Positions 12,695-24,395 of a DNA stretch of 64,000 nucleotides are shown piece after piece. Under the pieces are notes generated by a model. The model ran no database searches and was not told the DNA's origin. It saw only the letters and a list, made by a program, of their open reading frames with translations. The stretch lies in the NCBI GenBank assembly GCA_004009845.1, contig RMBW01000061.1, forward strand, positions 1 through 64,000. Reading direction: 5' to 3'. The position numbers and the translations under genes were made by a program. The stretch comes from Davidsoniella eucalypti. Taxonomy: Eukaryota; Ascomycota; Sordariomycetes; Microascales; Ceratocystidaceae. Numbering within the stretch: position 1 is the first letter of the stretch; each line of letters opens with the position of its first letter.

Positions 12695-14967
12695 TTATTG
12701 ATAATACATCTGGGGATGGTACATGTCGCCGTTGCCATTGTAGTACCCTTCCATGCCATGGTTGTAGTAGGCACCTTCGTGCATGTAGGGCCCGACTTGG
12801 CTTGACATGTCAGGGTACATAAACGGCGGAGATGGTGATGTAGTTGAGTCGTAGTAGTACATCATACCGTTGACTTCCTGGTACATGGTAAATGGATGTG
12901 GTACATCTGCGTCTGCTGGTGGTGGTGGCGGCGGCGTAGGTAGACTGGATGTCTTTTGGGCACCGGGGATAAACGAAGCTGCTGCAGCAGACTCATACGT
13001 GATCATACCTAAAGACTGCGGCGGCGGAGGTGGTGGCGGAGGAGGTGGTCCTGGAATCATGGTAGTCGGAAGAGGTGGAGGCGGCACGTAGTAATCATAG
13101 TCATAGTGGTAATCCTGCGGCGGAGGGACCGACCCATACATTTCCGGACCAGGATGATACGGGTGTGCTAGCAAAGGCGGTGGCGGGGGAGGCTGCATCA
13201 TGTCTATCTGATGGTGTTGGTACTGTGGGGGTGGCGGCGGAGGCGGAGTTTCGTGAGACTTGGAACTCGGCTGGAAAACCGGTGCATGAATGGCGCGACC
13301 CGGTATTTGTGATATGGCCGTAGTGGTAGTGCGGTTTACAACGGAGTTTATGACTGGGATTTGACCCTGGAAAGGCATAGGGTTAGGCTGAGATGCACCG
13401 GGTGCTGACGGAGGCTGTGGGTTTGGCTGAGGAGATATCACACTAGACGAAACAACTACTGCCGCTCCGGAAGTTGTCTTCTTAGTAGGAGATGTGCGAC
13501 GAGGAGGCGACGGCACTTGCTGAGCGTTGGTGTCTGGGCCGTTAGATATGCCAGTATTTCCGGGTGGCTTACGCACTGAATCAATGCCTGAAGTGCCTGG
13601 CATAGGATGTAGTGGATGGGCGTAAGTATTCGGTAACGACTGTACATGACTCGAGTACGGTGCATTGTACAGTGGTAGCTTAGTGACTGCCCGTGCGTTG
13701 TCACTCATGGGTGGTGCTGCTCGTGATACCATCGACATAGCAGGCGAGAACATGACCTCAGCAGTTGAAGAGCGGCGGCTGTGGACCATGCTCAGACTAA
13801 TGCTGGCTGAATAGACACTGCTAGCACAGAAGATACTCGGGGTCTGTGAGTATGTGCTAGTAGAGCCAAACTGGGAACGGGTACGGCCTCTTCTAGACCG
13901 CTGCTGATTTGGCCTCAGGGCCCTCGGAATGAAGTCGAATGATCGGTCATTTGCAGGCAAGACTAGATGCATTGGTTCACCAGGTAGCTGTATCTGAACT
14001 GGCTTGTCTCTACGCAGTGGAGGCCGATGGTCGGGCAGTTTTGTGTACTGTTTGATTTGGAACCCCGCATACAGCTTAGATACTATGCCGGGCATGTTAA
14101 CCTTCATGGTGATGTTGCCCACGTGCTTCTCGGATGATAAGCTACGGTCAATGCGTAGGTCACTGTCTGGCTGGCGCTTCATATTTTGATTGTCAGGTGG
14201 GTGACGGTAGTCGGGACCATCGTTGTATCCGTGACCAGGGCCATAACAGCTTTCATTGTGTTTGTCATGGTTCCAGCGACCCGAAGTTGGGTCACTCTGG
14301 TAGTACGGAGCCCGTCTGGAGTGAAAAGAAAAAAGATTAGTGAGCAAAGGGGCCTTGGTGTAGGTGGCAAGGGAAGGATGGACTTACTGAAAACCAGAGC
14401 CACCCTGATAATGGCCGGCCTGTGCCTTTCCGCGGCCACCATAGTGTCTAAAGTTGCTGTCTGTACCGTTGCCGCCATAGTGAGATTGACGGGTATCATG
14501 CATGAAAAAAGGGCCCGAAGTAGGGACAGACTTGGGGTCTAGTGTACGCCGTTTCCTAGCGCCATCATCATACTGACGATGCTGCGACTTTGGGGGGGCA
14601 CGAGTTGATGGCTTTGTTAACTCCGTCGCAGAACTCACGACTGTAACAGCAGAGCTAGCATCAGTAGATGAGTTCGGTTGCTGAGTCATGGAGCGAGAGC
14701 TGGCCGATGGCATAGAAACCTTTCCATTAGTGGCGGTATCAGGTGACGGTGCGGGCTGATGCGCCAAGCCGGGCCGTGGCTTGCCTTTAGGGGAAGTAAC
14801 CGAAGGGGGTATTCTGCCTTTTCCCACCGGAGGCGCCGAAGCAGAGGCATTGGTAGAGAAGCCCATCGAAGAGGCTTTGGACTTGGTACGCGGTGTCGAG
14901 TTGGGGGGAGAGGCTGAGCTCCGAGCGATAGCAGCCGTAGGGTTGTTGGCGGTGACCGTATTGGGGT

Positions 14968-14999
<32 letters not shown>

Positions 15000-15409
15000 A
15001 AAGTGGTAGTAGATTTAGCTTTCTTATCACTTGGGACAGGTGCGGTGATAGAAGTAACAGTAGAGGCAGCAGTCATATATTTCACATCAGGCTGAAGGGT
15101 AGTATCGTCAACATTGCTTGTGTCACTGCTGCCACTTGCAAAGACGTTGTCATCGCTGCAGGGCGAAGAAGTAGTGTCTGAGCCGTCGTCGGCGGGTGCA
15201 GTAGAGAAAGGTGCACTACTGATACTGGTGGCATGGGCCTTGTGAGCGGTCGAGCAGGCACGGGGTTGTGGATGTGGATGTGGATGAGACTGGGGTCTGC
15301 TTTGGCACTGTACTGAGGAAGGTATGCGAAGCTTTCGGTTGTTGGTGTTGTTGTTGCTGCGACGAGACGCAGATGCAGAATATGCGGGCTGTTTTACTAT
15401 AGAAGCCAT
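12695..15409 (-). CDS. Btz/CASC3-like eIF4AIII-binding domain protein, proline-rich (880 aa)
   Basis: Two exons: 15409-14388 and 14315-12695. The intron has donor GTAAGT and acceptor CTCCAG, and the codon split between exons reads through correctly. The segment around residues 288-365 reads DPKSVPTSGPFFMHD, then a Gly/Tyr/His-rich linker, then GRWNHDKHNE after the splice. This pattern resembles the Btz (CASC3/Barentsz/MLN51) domain, which wraps around eIF4A-III in the exon junction complex. The N-terminal part is Ser/Thr-rich with a poly-Thr run encoded by a GTA/GTG repeat (about 14967-15007). The C-terminal half has many poly-Pro runs and a Tyr/Met/Gly-rich tail. I chose ATG 15409 (MASIVKQ); an in-frame ATG at 15466 would add 19 residues. 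The Btz assignment is motif recognition only; the low-complexity parts support no function beyond likely RNP binding. Confidence 0.7.
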
Positions 15410-18400
15410 TATCCACAGCTTCTCCCAAAAAAAATTGCGTGGTGAGACTGGAATAATGAATAGCAAAACAGTGCTATGCTACTCTACCAGTCAGTGGCTA
15501 GCAGTAAGCGTTTGATATGCAAGAATCGTGGTTCGTTCGGTCAAGGGTCTGAGGATTAGTCGTGGAGCAGCTAGTAGCTAGGCGTGATACGACAGTAACA
15601 ATAGTAGCAGTTGCTGTTGTTCTTGGAAGCTAACTAAGTACTAGTTATCCGGTCTTACTAGCTGGCTAGCTAGCTATTAAGTAAGTCAAATAGTATGGAT
15701 TAATTTCCCAGGAACAGAGACTAAAACTGTGGCCCAGATGGAGTTTGTGATATGCAGATGAAGTCGCGGCAGATGCGGGATGAAAAGAAAACAAGAAAAG
15801 CCAGAAAAGAAACAAAGAAGACAGCGAATGAATGCGGTAGTTGTTGCAAAGTAAAGTTGCAACAGAAGAAATGGCAGCGTAGCCGTTTGCTTGGATATGC
15901 AGGGAGGGGAGGGGAGTTGCTTTTGCAGCAAGATGCATGCAGGTGAGCCTTGTCCTGGCTAGAAGTCGTCAGTAAGAGCGAAGCAAATAGCGGCGCTTAC
16001 TAGGCAATATTGTCTTTGTTAGAGGGGAGGCCATCTACCGATGTTGATAGTGTCAGCCTCACTTTATGTCAAAGGCACCAAGCAAAGCCAAGCCGAAATG
16101 AAACAAAACAAGAGAAAATGAAAGAAATCTAATATCAAATAACAGATGGGAGATGCCGCGGGTTTGAAATAACAAATAAAATATATGAAAGCGATAGTGC
16201 CGATGCAGAGAAGTAGGAAAGCTAAACAAAAAAAACAGATGACGATAGTAGTGATAGTGATGATGAAGGCGCCGATTGATGCGAAGATGATATAATGTAA
16301 CAAAGGGACGTAATGTATAAATTAACATAAAAAGGGCAGATTTCAAGAAGAGCAGAAAACACACACAAGAAGTGAAGCAAGAAAGAAAAACAACGAATGA
16401 TAATGAAGAAATGAGAAACAACATATGAGGCAAGGCGACAAAAAGAAAGGTAAAGAAATCCACAAAACGAAATCAATGAAAATACAAGAATATCGAAGAA
16501 AAGAATGAAGCAACCCATGCCTACCCAATAACCTGATCTGATGGCCTAACTATTGTACCAACTATTTTTCTCTCTCCTTCTTTAGGAGGGACGCTACAGA
16601 GGGGTATACACTATAGCTACAGGGCAGATTGCGCTGGGATGGCCTTTGTCTACAGGTGGGAGAACATACTGATACGTATTTGAAGTGTTTATTTCCCCTT
16701 AAGGGATCTAGCCATGACAAGCGTGGTTTGTAAGGGATGTCATTCTTCTGTAACGTTAATATTAAAGAAATTATAGAGAGCCTCAGATAGTATATAAATT
16801 AGACTACAGTCTTGATTTAAAGCCTATATTATCATATCAGACTCAGGCTTATTCTTCCATCTAGTTTCTTTGTCGGCATCTTGCCGAAATATATCATGGA
16901 ACCCAACGGTATATCAGCACTCTTGGCAAAGAGCACTACTGTGAAGGCATTTGTGGTCCAAAGCTAAGTGTAGATTATTAATAGTTCTAGTATGACGTAA
17001 GAAATATGTCAGCAAGAGCATGATATAAGGGACACTATAATGAAAGTCTACATGTGAACCTACTCGTTGTCAAAAGCCAGCTCGGTGTGAAAAAATGGAA
17101 ATTATTCACATAGAAACCAACAACCGGCCCGCTCGCCTCATCTTCTGGGCCCCATCGTTTGGTGGAGGAGAGAGAATAGAAAAGGCATCATGTTAAGACC
17201 TAAACTTAAACGAGTAGTCAGCCATATAGGATATACAGGCCACCAGTAGACAAGTCATATCACTAGCTGCCTAAAACAGGTATAAGTCAACTATCTAACT
17301 ATATATTGATCACACCATGTTCATGTAAGCTTGGAACATGTATTGATATTATCTTTTCTGCGTTTTAGCTTGCCGATTACATTTTCTTTGTCTTCTAGAA
17401 AAGGCTTTGATAAGTATGTCGGAAGAAGTCAACAGGGAAGCTACCCAATTTCCGTCATCTCTGTAAAGTGCAGATTCATTTAGTGTATGGTGACCGTAAA
17501 ATTCTGATATCAATAGTTGGAGTGCTTATGATGGTACCATAGAAAGAAATGGGGTTTTTTCTCGCCCTATATTACAGCCAGTTGTACTTGGTAGTATTTC
17601 TCATCAAAAGATTTTAGCCTTGCTCATTATGCGGTATATTGTTTTCAACTTGAATCTTTATTTTATGGCCTTTTACTACTATGTATCTCCTGACTATCAA
17701 GGCTAGATATCATATTTTATACTCCAAATTTTGCCTTGCAGATATGCACTTCACCAATGATCGATTTAGTCAATACCAAGCACTCACACATCAGGCTTAT
17801 GCCATCTTTCCTGTTCCGTCCAATAATGGAGGCTTAATCGTAGACAGCATGCATTTTCCCGCTCTGATAGACATATTATACTAACTTGCTCTAGTACAAA
17901 TCAGTAGCCTAACGCATAACACTTTTCCCATGAATAGGCCAAAGAAAATCATTAACTAGGACGAAGTAACGAAAGTAGGGCTGCAATACAAAAGAACTTG
18001 CTGCCCAATTTTGCTACCCAAGGTGGAGACAAGATATATGTATCTGTCATGGGCCAGCCCTCTCTGGATGTAAGTGTCGTGACTTTTTATGGGTTTCTTG
18101 CCTGTGCTATTCCCAAAAAAGTGAACCAACGACTTACATGGATAAATGCCCATTTTTGTGTTATTACTTTGTCCAATAATGAAGATAACCCTATATTTGT
18201 ATCGGAAATATAGGGTTAAAGTGTTTGGAGCTCGTTCCTTCTAATTAAAATCAATAGCGCCTTGTCAAAAAACTTTTTTCAACTTTGGCTGTCAAATTCA
18301 ATTTTCATTGTGACAATAGTTTCTCGAAAAGTCGGTAAATTATAACTACTCATAGATGATTCTGAAATTCCATATTCTGTAATACAAAATTCATATTATT

Positions 18401-18644
18401 CTCTCGTTTTTTTCCTTCTACCCTATCATAAATCGGTACAAACGCTAAAGAAATACCAAATATCTGAAAAAACTAAAGTAGAGCCCAAATCTAGATCTAG
18501 ATCTTTTTTAGGCCTTGATACGATTCTCAACCTCAAATCATCCACACCATCATCTCTGATTTGCGCCGTTTTTTTTGTTTTTTCCGACTTTCCGCTCTTT
18601 ATACGTGTCACCTTGTGTTTTATTCATCACACGCTTCTGAAATC
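15410..18644. other. Intergenic region between divergent genes, with purine-rich tract
   Basis: This separates the Btz-like gene (minus) from the small gene at 18645 (plus). From about 15720 to 16520 the plus strand is strongly purine-rich, so the strand of the Btz-like gene is CT-rich; this suits a long promoter or 5' leader of that gene. The hydrophobic minus-strand open frames here (for example 16059-16463) follow from that base skew and are not taken as genes. From 16550 to 18500 I see nothing distinctive. GATCTAGATCTAGATC-like palindromes lie near 18489-18504. Confidence 0.55.
15720..16520 (-). promoter_or_regulatory. Long CT-rich leader/promoter tract of the Btz-like gene
   Basis: Read on the minus strand, this 800-base tract is dominated by C and T with short TTC/CTT/TCT runs. 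It lies 0.3-1.1 kb upstream of the chosen start at 15409. CT-rich tracts are common just upstream of filamentous-ascomycete genes; the length here is unusual. Role as promoter or transcribed leader is inferred. Confidence 0.4.
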
Positions 18645-19268
18645 ATGTCGCCTACATCTCTTCTCCTCCAATCCCCGAACCTCTCACAACATCTTTCTGA
18701 TCCTTCACTCACGCCGCTTCTCACCAGCGCTTCTTCTCATTCTCACGTCGAATCTCTTACTTCTCTTGCTGCTACTGCATTGACTGCTCATGCCACTCTA
18801 GGCCACCTGAAAATGGGTGCGCCACTACGTATTCTCGTCGAATACGACGCCGTGTCTCCCGCAACAGCCTCTTCATCTCCCAATGCTACTGTTAATACTG
18901 CGAGTAGTGCGCATCAAGCTCAGAAACAACGTGCCATCTCTCCACTTCCGTTGCCTAATCGCTTGCGGACCCCCGCTTCCGCACAACCTAGCTCTGCGTC
19001 TACATCTGCCGCTACAGCTAGCTTGGCTACCGGCCCTATCCTGATGCAGTCTTTCATGGCTCCTGTGGAAACACCATCAAACCAGCAGCAAGAAGACCCT
19101 GATGCCAGTCCGATTGAGGATCCGCCGCTGTTGGTCGGTACCGTCGTCGGTGTTTCGGGCGAGGTCACCGGTGAGGCACGTCGGGCCGCGGGCCGTATCG
19201 AGCGTATTGCTCGTGAGTTCCAGCGTGAATGGATAGAGGAAGAGAAACAATGTGCTAGTGGGATATGA
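18645..19268 (+). CDS. Uncharacterised fungal protein (207 aa)
   Basis: Single exon. I do not recognise a named family. The N-terminus is rich in Ser/Leu/Thr (MSPTSLLLQSPNLS), followed by an Ala/Thr/His-rich helix-like segment (about 25-55), then APLRILVEYDAVSP (about 59-72). A disordered Ser/Ala/Pro stretch covers about 75-130; next comes GPILMQSFMAP, and a C-terminal segment PLLVGTVVGVSGEV is followed by a charged helix ending REWIEEEKQ. The ordered blocks around low-complexity linkers and the C-terminal charged helix argue for a real protein. An upstream in-frame ATG at 18561 would add 28 hydrophobic residues. I prefer 18645, because the sequence before it is T-rich leader-like. No signal peptide from the chosen start. 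Confidence 0.7.
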   Translation: MSPTSLLLQSPNLSQHLSDPSLTPLLTSASSHSHVESLTSLAATALTAHATLGHLKMGAPLRILVEYDAVSPATASSSPNATVNTASSAHQAQKQRAISPLPLPNRLRTPASAQPSSASTSAATASLATGPILMQSFMAPVETPSNQQQEDPDASPIEDPPLLVGTVVGVSGEVTGEARRAAGRIERIAREFQREWIEEEKQCASGI

Positions 19269-19632
19269 TTTGGTTAACGCGTACTGGTATCAATAAAATA
19301 TCTTTAGTCTCACATACAAACATACAATACTCTTTCGATCCAAATCTCCTGGAAATAGAAAAAGTAGCGGCGCAGAATACAATCACAGATACGCACCACG
19401 GATATACACTTCATATAGTTGGTGTAAAAAAATCAGTCATTAATTAATTCATTCGTCATGCCATAGGCTAGATACTACTGGAGCCTTTGAGGGTTCATCC
19501 GTGACTATGGCCTTGTAACTATTCCCGCCCGCTGTTTTTTGCTTAAACAAGCCGTTTTAGACTTATTATTTTTTTAAACAAGGTTTTTTTTCTTTCCATT
19601 CTTTTGAGGACATGATTTGGCTGTGAAGCACT
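19269..19632. other. Short convergent intergenic region
   Basis: This lies between the 3' ends of the 207-residue gene and transketolase. It is AT-rich with T-runs near 19567-19590. These may serve as 3'-end signals for either gene; no gene or structured RNA is evident. Confidence 0.5.
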
Positions 19633-22174
19633 TTAAGCCAGCTGCTCGAAAGCACGGTTGATGGTGGAGCGGATGGGGACGCCCTTCCAGTGGTTGACGG
19701 TGGCGGCGGCGCGCTTGGCAATACCCTCGGGGGTAAACTCGAACTTCTATAAAATGGGGGAATAAACATATTAGTATACATGTATCAAAAGAGTATAGGG
19801 CTGATGAAGGAGAATATTACCTTGTACACATCCTTGACGGCACCAGAGGCACCAAAGCGGTTCAGACCGAACTGCTCGTGGGCGTATCTCTCCCAGCCCA
19901 GAGTGGACATGGGCTCAACCGACATGGCGGGGATGCCGTCGGGAAGAACGCTCAGCTTGTAGTCCTTGGGCTGCTTCTCGAAGACCTCCGTGCAGGGCAT
20001 GGAGACAATGCGGGCCTTGATGCCCTGAGTAGCCAGAACCTTGGCGGCGTCAACGCAGATGTTGACTTCGGAACCAGTGGAAACGATGGTGACGTCGGCG
20101 CCAGCGACCTCCGACAGGACGTAACCACCCTTGGTGGCCTTCTCGATGCTAGAGCCCTCCAGCTGGGGAAGGTTCTGACGAGATAGAGCGATGATCGAGG
20201 GGGTCTCCTTAGTGGAGAGAGCAACGTAGTAGGCACCGGAGGTCTCGTTACCATCAGCAGGACGCCAGACCATGCAGTTGGGCAGAGCACGGAAGTGGGC
20301 CAGGGTCTCGATAGGCTGGTGGGTAGGACCATCCTCACCCAGACCAATGGAGTCGTGAGTGGCGACCCAGATGTTGCGGACGTGAGATAGAGCCGACAGA
20401 CGAACGGCACCAGCAGCGTACGAAACGAAGTTGAGGAAGGTACCACTGTAGGGCAGGATGGTACCGTAGGCGGAGAGACCGTTCATGATGGCGCCCATAC
20501 CGTGCTCACGGACACCGTAGCGGATGTAACGACCAGAGTAGTCACCCAGACCAGTCTGAGGAGCCTGGAAGTCGACAGCCTCCTTCCAGCGGGTCAGGTT
20601 GGAGCCTGTCAGATCGGCGGAACCACCGACAAGCTCGGGAATGACACCCTCGATCTTGGATAGAACGATCTCGGACAGCTTACGCGAGGCAACGGCGGCA
20701 TCGGCGGGAGTGTAGGTAGGCAGAGCCTTCTCCCAACCAGCGGGAAGCTCACCAGTCTGACGACGCTGAATGTCAGCGTACTCAGCGGGGTAAGCAGCAG
20801 CGTACTTGGCCATCAGGCCGTTCCACTCTTGCTCAGCAGCGGCACCCTCGGCGGCATGCTTGGCGTACAGATCGTAGACCTCCTGGGGAACAGCAAAGCT
20901 CTGCTCGGGGTTGAAGCCGAACTTGCTCTTCAGCTGCTTGATATCGTCGGCCTTGAGGGGAGAGCCGTGGACAGAGTGGCTGCCCTGCAGCAGGGAACCG
21001 TAGCCAATAGTGGTGCGGAGCTTGATCAGCGAGGGCTTGTTCTTGACAGACTGGCACTTCTTGATGGCAGCCTCGATACCGGCCAGGTCGTTGTCACCGT
21101 CACCGACGGTAACGACGTGCCAGTCGTAGGACTCGTAGCGCTTGACAACATCCTCAGTGAAGGCGACGTTGGTGTCACCGTCAATGGAGATGTGGTTGTC
21201 GTCGTAGATGCAGATCAGGTTGCCTAGCTGCAGGTGACCAGCCAGAGAAGAAGCCTCAGAAGAGACACCCTCCATCAGACAACCATCACCAAGGAAGCAG
21301 TAGGTGTAGTTGTCGACAACGTGGAAGTTGTCTTTGTTGAAGACAGCAGCGGTGTGAGCCTGGGCTATGGCCAGACCAACGGCGTTGCAGAGACCCTGAC
21401 CAAGAGGGCCGGTGGTGACCTCGATACCGGGAGTGTCATGAGCCTCGGGGTGACCGGGGGTGATAGAATCGATCTTCTATAGTAGGTGGAAGAGAGCATG
21501 TTAGAAATTGGACTATATGTCTTGTGTATAATGAAGGTGACTTACGCGGAAGTCCTTCAGGTCCTGGATGGACAGAGCATAGCCGAACAGGTGCAGCAGA
21601 GCGTACTGAAGCATGCAGCCGTGACCGTTGGACAGAACGAAACGATCGCGGTTCAGCCACTTGGGGTTCTTGGGGTTGAACTTCATGAACTTGTTGAAGA
21701 GGACGTGGGCAACGGGGGCCATGCCCATGGGAGCACCGGGGTGACCCGAGTTGCTGTTGAAGGTAGCATCAACCTAGGAGAACGCGCAATTGTTAGCTAT
21801 GGATTGACTTTTAGATACCGTAGTTTCCGCTGATAGCTTCGGCTAGTGTTTTTATGCCTGGGTCTAGAGTGTTGAGCTATTGGCCATGGTGAAGCTGGCT
21901 GCCCTAGGTGAGGCTTGTTCTGTTTTGTTTGTTGGAGAACTGATTGAGGAGGGGCGCTGCTCCAAGACAGAATAACAAGAAAGCTGCCTTGATTTCGTAG
22001 CTTTGGCTACGGCAATAGACAAGAGAAGACAAGACCTAGACACAAAACAAAGACGAGGCTGAAGGCTGAGGAAAGCGAAGCTGTCAAGCCTTTCAAGAAA
22101 CTAGAGGGGGCTTTACTCACGGCAAGAACTCTGATCGAGTTGATAGCCAGCTGGTCGATCTCAGAGTAGCCCAT
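19633..22174 (-). CDS. Transketolase (683 aa)
   Basis: Thiamine-diphosphate enzyme of the non-oxidative pentose phosphate pathway, moving two-carbon units between sugar phosphates in the cytosol. Four exons: 22174-22121, 21773-21546, 21476-19821 and 19746-19633. All have GT-AG borders and phase-0 joins. Length matches the family (about 680 aa). Visible motifs are the N-terminal MGYSEIDQLAINSIRVLAVD, NSGHPGAPMG, TPGIEVTTGPLGQG, the TPP-binding GDGCLMEG (157-164), and GVREHGMGAIMNG, whose Glu falls at residue 418, the position of the catalytic Glu in the yeast enzyme. The first intron (22120-21774, about 350 nt) is much longer than the other two (about 70 nt each). Codon choice is biased to C-ending codons, as in highly expressed genes. 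Confidence 0.97.
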
Positions 22175-24395
22175 GATGAATGACTTGTGGATGAAATTAC
22201 GTCAAAACAGAAAATGGGAATGGAATATAATGGTAATAGAAGGAAAGGAATTGGTTCACGGGAGGGAAAAGAAGAGGAGAAGGAAAAGGAAGAGAATAAT
22301 ATCGAAAGCAAAAAGTGGAAGGCGAGACCGGCCGAGCTAAGGGATTTATTTATAATCGGGCAGGAACAAGAGCTTCTTTCCTCTTCCTGTTGTTTTTCCT
22401 GCCGTTGCTGCGCTTCTTGTTTTGGGAAGGCACACGCCGCCCAGTCCGCAAATAGCAGCATATCTGTTTGGTCTAAACAATTACCTTTTACCTTTTGTAG
22501 TCTACGCTGAGACGCCCCTAAACGGCGTCAGTTTCTAGTTTGCCGGGCCGGCCAGACAAAGGGCGTCATGCACTGCGTATCAGCAGCTTCTATTCTATTT
22601 TTTTCCGACGAACGAAGCTCTTCTGAGCTCTTCCGAGCTTTCTTGCCCTTCCCCTCCAAGCCGCAGCATACAATATACAAATGCACTAGCAAAAACGTCA
22701 CCACTAGTTGCGCATATCAAGCTCGACTTGCTCTGGTAGTTGCATTGTGGTCTTCCACTGCAACGCAACGCTATTGACGGGGCAGGAGGAAACCCCCAAG
22801 CAAGCATAAAAAACATTGGGAAACTGCTTTGGCTAGCTCAAGCGCTGTACGCCGCTGTCGCCCGTGCCTTCCTTCCCTGGTCGAAGGTGGTGAAAGGTGG
22901 GTGAAAGGTGGGGCAGTCACCGGTGGTACAGTGCTTCATACTGTTACAGCCTTTGGTGGGGAGAGGACAGACAAGTTGGTTACGAGGGAGAGGCGAAATC
23001 TTAGAGAAAGAGAAAGATAGGCCAAGCGTGGCTAAATGGCGAGCGCAGTGTAGTCTATGCGGAGTAACTAAATGATGGGCTTACAAAGATAGCTCGGTAG
23101 GTTTCTAATTGCTTATACATGGACATGGAATACTTGAGCGGGGTTCCGATGGACACTCTGAAAAGCTCTGGAGTTATGGCCTATACAGTATAGTATCTAG
23201 TATACATACATTATATATTTACAACTATAGACTGAAAAGTCTTGAGCCCGAGTTTCTGATTTGCGCTTCTTTGAGTTGCAAGTGAAACAGAGCTTCATGA
23301 CGAAGGATGAGGGGCAGCAGTGTAAAAAGATGTATATCCGCACTGTCCCCAACACCCACATTTTATTGACTCTCTCTTGTTTCTAGCACTGTTGAGGGCT
23401 CTAATAAAAGCTTGGGTTTTTTGTTTTTTTTGTTAGCAGAAGATTTTAGTGTTGAGGACCATTGCAGCGAACTGGGTGAAGAATTCGCCAACGGGTAGAA
23501 AAAGCGGCTCAAGGTCCGGAAGACATGGATACATGGGTAGACTTGTGATGATCTTTAAAAAGCTATGGTTATAGTTACATACTTGACCAGCGATGTCTTG
23601 AGTATATCTATATACAGAACTGTTTTCATTATATAATACCACTAACATATGTGGCGCCTCAGTGATGTGGCCAATAGTAGATGACCATCAAGGTTAAAGC
23701 CGAGTTCGACTAGAAGCCCAGCGGGTTAAGATCCACACAAAGAGCTTGATAACAGTCATCACTATCATAAGAATTGGTAGGCGGCAGACTAAGACTTGAA
23801 TTGTCTTTTGCGAGCCAATAGGAGGCCGGCGGATTTGAACGATGGCCCTAAGAAACAACCCTATATTCCATGAATGAAGGAGAAATTGTGAGAATAAGTA
23901 GCTGTTTGTAGATTAAAAGTTCGGTATAATGTACGCTGATGAAGTGTATCAAAAACAAAAAAGCAGTAGCTGGTATCCTGGTTGAACAGATGAAGAAAAC
24001 ATGACAAGAAATATATATAAAAAAACGAGACCCCCGATCAAACAAACCCCTTTGATATTCAATAGATGAATATGGTGATGTCTAAATATGCAGATAGACC
24101 AAAAAATAAAATAAAACTAGAAGCAGAGCAATTGCCAGGCCGGACTTTTCGCGATCTCGCCCTTTCGGGCTTTGGAAGCCTAGAGCCTAAATAAGAGCAT
24201 GGTATGTGGTAAGTGCCTCGTAGTGACACAGGCAGCTGCATTGTGTGAGCATGTGGTAGCGATTGAAAGTTGTACTCATTTCTTTCCCACGACTTATCTT
24301 CCATATATTTCTTTCTTCTTCTCGCTATAAACAATCAAGAAATAAAGAAAGATGCACAAAGCCGACAGCATCATCGACACCATTGGATGAGCTGA
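22175..24395. other. Intergenic region upstream of transketolase
   Basis: Directly upstream of the transketolase start, 22190-22330 is purine-rich on plus, so CT-rich on the coding strand: the expected promoter or leader. The remainder, up to the 3' end of the FAD monooxygenase at 24396, has no open frame with recognisable content. A TTTGAAC stretch near 23833-23839 looks like a tRNA T-loop in reverse but has no supporting stems. T-runs near 23420-23432 are simple sequence. Confidence 0.5.
22190..22330 (-). promoter_or_regulatory. CT-rich transketolase promoter/leader
   Basis: On the minus strand this block just upstream of the start codon is rich in TTCC/TCTTCC runs, typical of strongly expressed fungal genes. 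Function is inferred from position and composition. Confidence 0.45.

Noticed and set aside
16059..16463. Hydrophobic 134-codon frame resembling a membrane protein
   Set aside because: The hydrophobicity comes from the CT-rich minus strand (TTC, CTT, TTT codons) of a leader tract; overlapping frames look the same.
20829..21227. 132-codon plus-strand frame opposite transketolase
   Set aside because: Antisense shadow of a codon-biased gene, rich in Val/Leu/Asp as expected from the complement.
23761..23855. tRNA-like segment (T-loop-like TTTGAAC reversed, and an AAGAC/GTCTT stem around GAA)
   Set aside because: The T-loop lies on the opposite strand to the anticodon-like stem, and neither strand gives a T stem or acceptor stem.
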